A DNA stretch of 64,000 nucleotides, taken from the NCBI GenBank assembly GCA_004369085.1, contig ML210172.1, forward strand, positions 172,421 through 236,420, given 5' to 3'. Numbering within the stretch: the stretch's first letter is position 1; every line of letters starts with the position of its first letter. Below are positions 58,901-64,000 of this stretch, piece by piece. The notes beneath the pieces are model-generated. The model saw only the letters and a program-made list of their open reading frames with translations, made no database searches and was not told the DNA's origin. The translations under genes and the position numbers were made by a program. This DNA is from Coprinopsis marcescibilis. Its lineage: Eukaryota; Basidiomycota; Agaricomycetes; Agaricales; Psathyrellaceae.

Positions 58901-61900
58901 TTGTTGGTCATCCTGCAAAGGAAGTGGAGGTGGTACGGCTTTCAATTCCGGGGGAGCTGCTGTCTTCGGTTCCTCTCCACCATCAGTTGATTGTACCGTC
59001 TTTTCTGACACACTTTCTATGGACTTCTCCATGTTGCTTTCCGCTTCAGAAAAATCTGATGCCGATGAAGCAATTTCCAGGGGTGGTTTCCGAAATTTCT
59101 TGATCGGTCCCTCCTCTGCCTCGGACACCCCTGATGACTGCGCTTGGACCTCATTAAATGGTCCACCAGTACGCCAGATACCTCTCATTGACCCAAACGC
59201 TGTCACCCGTTTGCTCGTCCTCTCTGCTTGGGGAGGTCGAAGCATTTGCAAGCGGTCGAAATCCTGCTGCCAGGCTACGATTTTATCTTGGCGATACGCG
59301 TGGACTTGGTTTAGGACGAGTGTGTCGGTCGGAGGAGTGTCGCAATAGATGGAATTGATGAGGCAAGAGACATCCTTCCTCTCCGCTTCAGCTTTGATAA
59401 TCAAGGCATTGATGTCTCCAATCAAGCGGGTGTCAGCTTCTTCGTCTCCAGTGGCGGATTCAATGGCATATTGCTTCAGGTCGTGAAGTAGACCGTCATA
59501 CCACCTGTTGTTCCGTTCGTAGAGATCGATAAATTCTGAGTTCTTGATTTCGAGTTGGGTTTCTGGCCGGACTCGAATCCGAAACGGTGGGAACACCAGT
59601 TCGTTGAGAGTAATCTTCTCGGTCTGGAAACGAACAGTGACACCTCTTGTCGCAAAATACCGTGTATGATACCTGTAGATATTGTGATGGCATCCTGTAC
59701 CCTGCATAAATTTGACATCGGCGGGGTAGAAATAGGCTTCCAAGAACTTGGCCAGCGAGTACCGTTGCACCTCCTCGGAAACGTTGATGAAAGGTGTAGA
59801 TGACCCACATTCACGGCAGATACTCCATGCGGTGATGGCTTCCGGTGAATAGTATACAGAGCGACTTGCAATTTGCCCGTCCCATTGTTCCACAGAGATG
59901 TACATCCGAGTCTCGTTGTAGACAAAGACTTTGGTGTGTCGTGCGAGTGGCTGATTGCATGACTTTCCCTGACAGATGGCTTTGGGGTCGAGGAACTGAG
60001 CAAGTGTATCGTGAACAGACTTCTCGATGAATTGACCGAGGGTGAGATCGTTCTCGCCGTAGAATTTCATGTAGCTGATGATTGGTGGGGCACAGGGTTT
60101 GTGGTCGGCATCGTCAGACATCGGCACAGTATACTCCCGCATACTGATGCATTGGTATTTCTCCACAATGAAATCGTCTTTGTTCTTGCGGAGGTACCAT
60201 TCCCAAATCCGACGGTGCTCTTCGTGTTTCCACTTCACAAGGGAATACTTGCTCTGAAGTTGGATGTCAGCGGCAGTCTTCAGAGGTGCCCGCTCTTCTT
60301 GATGTTCCTGCGACGATCTCAGCAAAAGGTTGATATTGTGAGACATCGCGGGAGTAGCGGTACCAGGCGTTGGGGGGAAATATGATGATCCTTCATCTAG
60401 TGGTGCAGGGGAGAAATAGAACTGGGGATTGAAGACACCCCCGGTTGGAGGTGTCGTCGATAGTGGCAAGGCAAGGGCTTCTATTTGGGCGCTGATATCT
60501 TCCTGCTCTCCGGATGCCTGCTGTTGTTGCTGTTCCAATTCGTGAACATTCGTCACGAGAGCTGCTGTCATTGTGGCCTCTTGGGCGTGTTTTGCCTGGA
60601 GCGTCTCCTCGGCACGAGCGACTTCATCTTCCCATTCCCTCTTGGCTGCAACGAGTTCGTCGTCCAGTTCCTTCATGCGCTGAATTGGAAAAGGCGGCGG
60701 AAACCGGAGCGTCGCCGAAACTGAGATGAACGTAGTCTTGTAGGGTTCGAGCGACTCGTCGATCCGCTGTGTGAGACGTTTCCGTTCTTCCTCTTCGTCA
60801 ACAATTTCGCTCTCCTTTTCGTCAGCTTCGTAAGGTTGCGCAACAAGCGCACACATCCGCGAAACGGACTCAACGGTCGGAGTGGCCAAGCTGGCATGGG
60901 ATAGGGAGGAAGGTATAAGCAAGGATGCAAGCGAGAAGCTGGTAGTTCGGCTGTGATTGGCAGAAGGTGTGGCCTGTGGATTGTGCATGGGCAGGCTGAT
61001 GACACTATCTTTCCAAAGGTAGCTTTCTAACTTCAAGTTCCTAACAACAAATGTCAGGAACCGCGTAACCTTCTTGACACGTCGTAGTGTTTCGATATCG
61101 CCACCACGCAGAATGATGGTACATCCCAAGTCTCGGTTGCAGCCCTCGAACCGCATATAGCTTTTCCTGCGGCCAGGAATAAGGTGGTGGTCGAAAGTTT
61201 GTATTCGAAAGCGGCTGCAATGGCCAAGGCGGGATTCAATAGCGAGTTTATCCATGGACGAGAAGACATCTCCTTGTGTCATCCGGGCCACTGTCGTGAT
61301 GGCGGATGGTTTGACCGTGCGCGCTACCGCAATGTTACTCTTCACCAGAGTATCCAGCGCGATCCTGGAAACCGACTTCTCCACAAGGACGATATGTGGA
61401 CGCAGGGCCGCGATTCGGCTCGCAAGGTTCGTAAGGTATTCCTTCTCTTGCCGGACGACTTGACCGAAATGCATATACTGCCCTTCAACCCGATGGAATT
61501 CCAGAGGGAAAGTAATCAGCATAACCCGTGGATTGTGTATTGACCTGGCCATCTGCTTGTGGACCACGTTCTTTGTGATGACGACGCCGTTGACATATTC
61601 AGAGTCCTTTGGCGTGCCTCCTGGGATCTTCTTGATCTTAACGTAACGACGTACATCCATGTCTTGCCCCTGGCGATGTGGTAGTGAAGTGAAGGTCACC
61701 TCTTTGGCGATCCGGAGCGATAGGCGCAGAAGAACCTCTTCCCACTCTTTGATATTCGGAATCTTCTCGAGGCTTAGCATTTGCCTGAGCATGATTTTCA
61801 AGTGAATCATGGACGCCATGTTCAGTTCTTGTGCGTAACTAAGTCAAAGGTCAGTCCGGCTTCGAGACATGAGTATGCATGCATATACGTACGCAGTGCT

Positions 61901-63464
61901 TTCTCTGCGTGTTCTCCATCCTGGCTCCCCAGCACCAGCGACGGGATCTAACCGACTCTGAACCCGACTGCGGATGAACGGGGTTGCGACCTCGTACTCT
62001 CCATAGAACGGATTTCGCATACGACTGTCTGGCCGCGGGGTATCCAGGTCGGGCGACCCAAGAGGGAACTGTACGGAGCTGACATCGACGGTAAGTGGCT
62101 GGGATGGGAAATCGATCCCTCCATTGGACGATGTGTTGACAGGGGAGTCATCCTGTGTCAATGCACCAACAAGGTCATCCAAACCATCTTCCTCGTCGTC
62201 CATGGCCCTTCGAAAAGGGGCGGAATTTTCCGTCCATCTGCCTTCCTCGTCCTCCGATAGAATAGCCCCAGTTATGTAGCTGTCATTGTCATTAAAGTTT
62301 CGTGGAAAGTGTCGTTTGTTATCCCCCATCGAAAAGAGATTAAAAGCCTCGTCTACGCGAAATATCTGGGATGGCGCGAAAGGGGATTGCGGATGTCTGC
62401 CCATCGCGAAGTGTTCGATCCCGAATTGGCCCATTTGGTGGGCGGGGAAGGTTACAGAAGAGACGACCGATCTTCTGTCATCGTCGTCGTCGTCATCTAC
62501 ATTCGCCAGCTTCTCCATACAAAGGTTGCAGACACGAATCATCCCATCGTGACCGAAGCGAACACCCTTGATGACCCTGGAAGCACAGCGTGAACAGAAA
62601 ATCTGGCCTGCAGAATAGATACGTCAAAAATACAGAAAGAGTTGGCTCAACGTGTAGCCTACCGCATATCCGACAATGATGCTTTCGTCTCCAAGTAGTA
62701 AAAGTGCTCTTGCAATCGTAACATTCTTTCGCACTTTCGTCATCCATCCAGTAGTGTCTCGACAAACCTAAACGGACAGTCATCAGCAGTGATCCCGGTT
62801 GTTACACATTCATACCATACTAACCCTCGCCTCTGATCCTCCTCATGACTTTCGAGACCGAATGTGACCGATGGAGGGTTGTGGCCGTCTTGATACTGCG
62901 AGTGTCATCTGGGATAGGAAACCCAGGGATAGAAGTCCCGCCAAACAGCCCACTTTCGGCGCTTTCGAATGGCGTAAAGTTGGCCGATTGTCGCTGCGGA
63001 CTTTGGTCATATTCCAGCGAGAACGTAGGAACCTCTGATTGTGCAGGGGTCAACGAGACGAGAGGTGGCGCGACTTGGGCAGGTGCGGTATACATGGAAT
63101 GCGGCCTATCCGACGTCGATTTAACGGATAACGATGAGTTGGATGTCGGTGCTGTGGCCAAAGAAGGCCTGCGCAGTTCTGTACTTCCAGATTGCGCTGT
63201 AGTCGTCGTCGCTGTCGAGAGTGTTGAACTCGTTGATGCAGCGGCCACAGCTGACGACAACGGCGCTGAAATGCTCTTCATCTTGGAGAGAAAAGAGGTG
63301 ACCAGGTTATACGACGATTGGTCGTGTTCATCTTCCTCTGAGAATGGATTGAAGGATGTAAGAGTTAGTGGGTCCCCGGTCATTCTCCCACTGCCCTTCA
63401 AGTTTGATTTCGAAGAGCTGCTCATGGAGCCAAATTGTGGGGATTGCGGATTAGGAGACTCCAT
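55924..63464 (-). CDS. FAB1: Fab1/PIKfyve phosphatidylinositol-3-phosphate 5-kinase
   Basis: Makes PI(3,5)P2 on endosomes and vacuoles. A very large gene (over 2,000 residues), starting [20 protein letters not shown] at 63464. FYVE finger: [34 protein letters not shown], and [12 protein letters not shown]. Cpn60/TCP1-like domain: [40 protein letters not shown], and [19 protein letters not shown]. Cys-rich region: [19 protein letters not shown] and [21 protein letters not shown]-terminal kinase: [61 protein letters not shown] and [20 protein letters not shown], followed by [13 protein letters not shown]. It ends SDLWPDW at 55924. A disordered Ser/Pro/Arg-rich linker lies at about 57700-58700. 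Confidence 0.95.
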
Positions 63465-63850
63465 TCTAATACGATGGGTGCACTATAGACGAGAGAATTC
63501 AAAGGCGGGAGATGATAGTAGCAGTCGAGGACTGAAATATGGGCATGGTACAATGACAGCCAAGAGCAAGAGTTACTAGATCAGACTAATGCACCCGAGC
63601 CAATTATAGTGGGGGTGCGCAACCCCAGCATCAGCTGTGTCCGCGGCTTTGATGGAAATTTCCCACGGTTTCCCAAAATCGTCGCTCAAACTTGAAACCA
63701 CCCTGAAACAACCACACACTCTTAGGCCATCGGGTTTTTTGCTATATAAAATGTTGTATATACATAATGCAAATAGTTTCAGCTGTAAATACAAATATTT
63801 GAAGTGCATAATGAGTCAGAAATGCATGTAAAACATGAGTACTGTAGGAA
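63465..63850. other. Intergenic region
   Basis: About 385 nt between the FAB1 start and the stop of the last gene (both reverse strand). A TATATAAA-like run (about 63743-63750) and AT-rich sequence around 63740-63830 look like promoter or 3' UTR DNA. Confidence 0.4.
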
Positions 63851-64000
63851 CTAATTGAAGTCATCTTCCCAGTCTGCACTATCATCAATGACATCCCCTT
63901 CAGAGGCCACATTGTCTACAGGCTTGCTTGAATCACCTTCCTCATCACTATCTTCATCACCAGAGTCTGCAAATGGCTTCCATTGGCCAGAATCATATAA
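63851..64000 (-). CDS. C-terminal end of an acidic protein (partial, cut by window edge)
   Basis: The last 150 nt read without a stop on the reverse strand and end with TAG at 63851. The visible C-terminus is strongly acidic (FADSGDEDSDEEGDSSKPVD, then SEGDVIDDSADWEDDFN). The rest lies beyond the window, so the family cannot be named. Endings of this WEDDF kind occur in adaptor and trafficking proteins, but that is not proof. The frame fits a real acidic protein tail rather than random sequence. Confidence 0.55.
   Translation of the reverse strand, partial: LYDSGQWKPFADSGDEDSDEEGDSSKPVDNVASEGDVIDDSADWEDDFN

Noticed and set aside
1..64000. tRNA, rRNA, CRISPR arrays, insertion sequences or viral genes
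   Set aside because: Scanning by eye found no A/B-box tRNA structure, no direct-repeat arrays, no terminal repeats with transposase, and no viral protein motifs. A tRNAscan-SE or RepeatMasker run could still reveal short ones.

Overview
The window is nuclear DNA of a basidiomycete fungus, most likely a mushroom-forming agaricomycete. Genes are dense and cut by many short introns (mostly about 45-75 nt, with GT donors, CTNAY-like branch points and AG acceptors). The products are fungal orthologs: Ski2, Ist1, a Cdc25-type RasGEF, Rab5, Nvj2, G-beta, Sad1/USP39, Rsm22, uL1m and Fab1. I see no bacterial, viral or organellar block, no CRISPR array, no rRNA or tRNA, and no recognisable transposon. 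All coordinates are gene spans from start to stop codon. Introns were placed by reading splice signals against frame continuity, so individual exon ends can be off.

Layout. 0.1-2.6 kb: a WD40 DCAF11/LEC14B protein (+). 3.9-5.0: an unrecognised Ser/Pro-rich protein (+). 5.5-6.9: a homeodomain-like regulator (-), divergent from SKI2 (+, 7.1-11.9). 12.3-16.4: two tandem class I methyltransferases (-). 16.9-18.1: IST1 (-), divergent from a Ras exchange factor (+, 18.6-21.1). 21.6-22.6: Rab5 (-), divergent from a Mei2-like RRM protein (+, 22.9-25.6). 26.0-26.6: a roadblock/LAMTOR2-like protein (+). 27.0-28.6: a COQ1-family prenyl synthase that has lost its first Asp-rich motif (+). 29.6-30.5: an orphan four-exon gene (+). 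30.8-34.2: NVJ2 (+). 35.2-39.0: a large disordered protein with a conserved C-terminus (+). 39.2-42.2: a long coiled-coil protein (-). 42.7-44.0: G-beta (-). 44-50: a gene-poor stretch that holds two tiny double-stranded-RNA-binding-domain (dsRBD) genes (+) with matching exon structure, and a possible small orphan gene (-). 49.8-51.7: SAD1/USP39 (-). 52.1-54.4: RSM22 (+). 54.5-55.7: mitochondrial uL1 (-). 55.9-63.5: FAB1/PIKfyve (-). 63.85 to the end: the C-terminus of an acidic protein (-).

Functional themes. Several genes serve the endolysosomal system: Rab5 (early endosomes), Ist1 (ESCRT-III), Fab1 (PI(3,5)P2), the roadblock protein (Ragulator-like) and Nvj2 (ER contact-site lipid transfer). 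Rsm22 and uL1m both serve the mitochondrial ribosome and are convergent neighbours. The RasGEF and G-beta belong to nutrient and pheromone signalling. I read this as ordinary eukaryotic gene order, not an operon-like system.

The most unusual items are the two stand-alone dsRBD microproteins (about 75 residues each; their first three exons are exactly 10, 24 and 93 nt in both genes), the prenyl synthase homolog without its catalytic Asp motif, and a frame break in SKI2 that would need a 23-nt intron.
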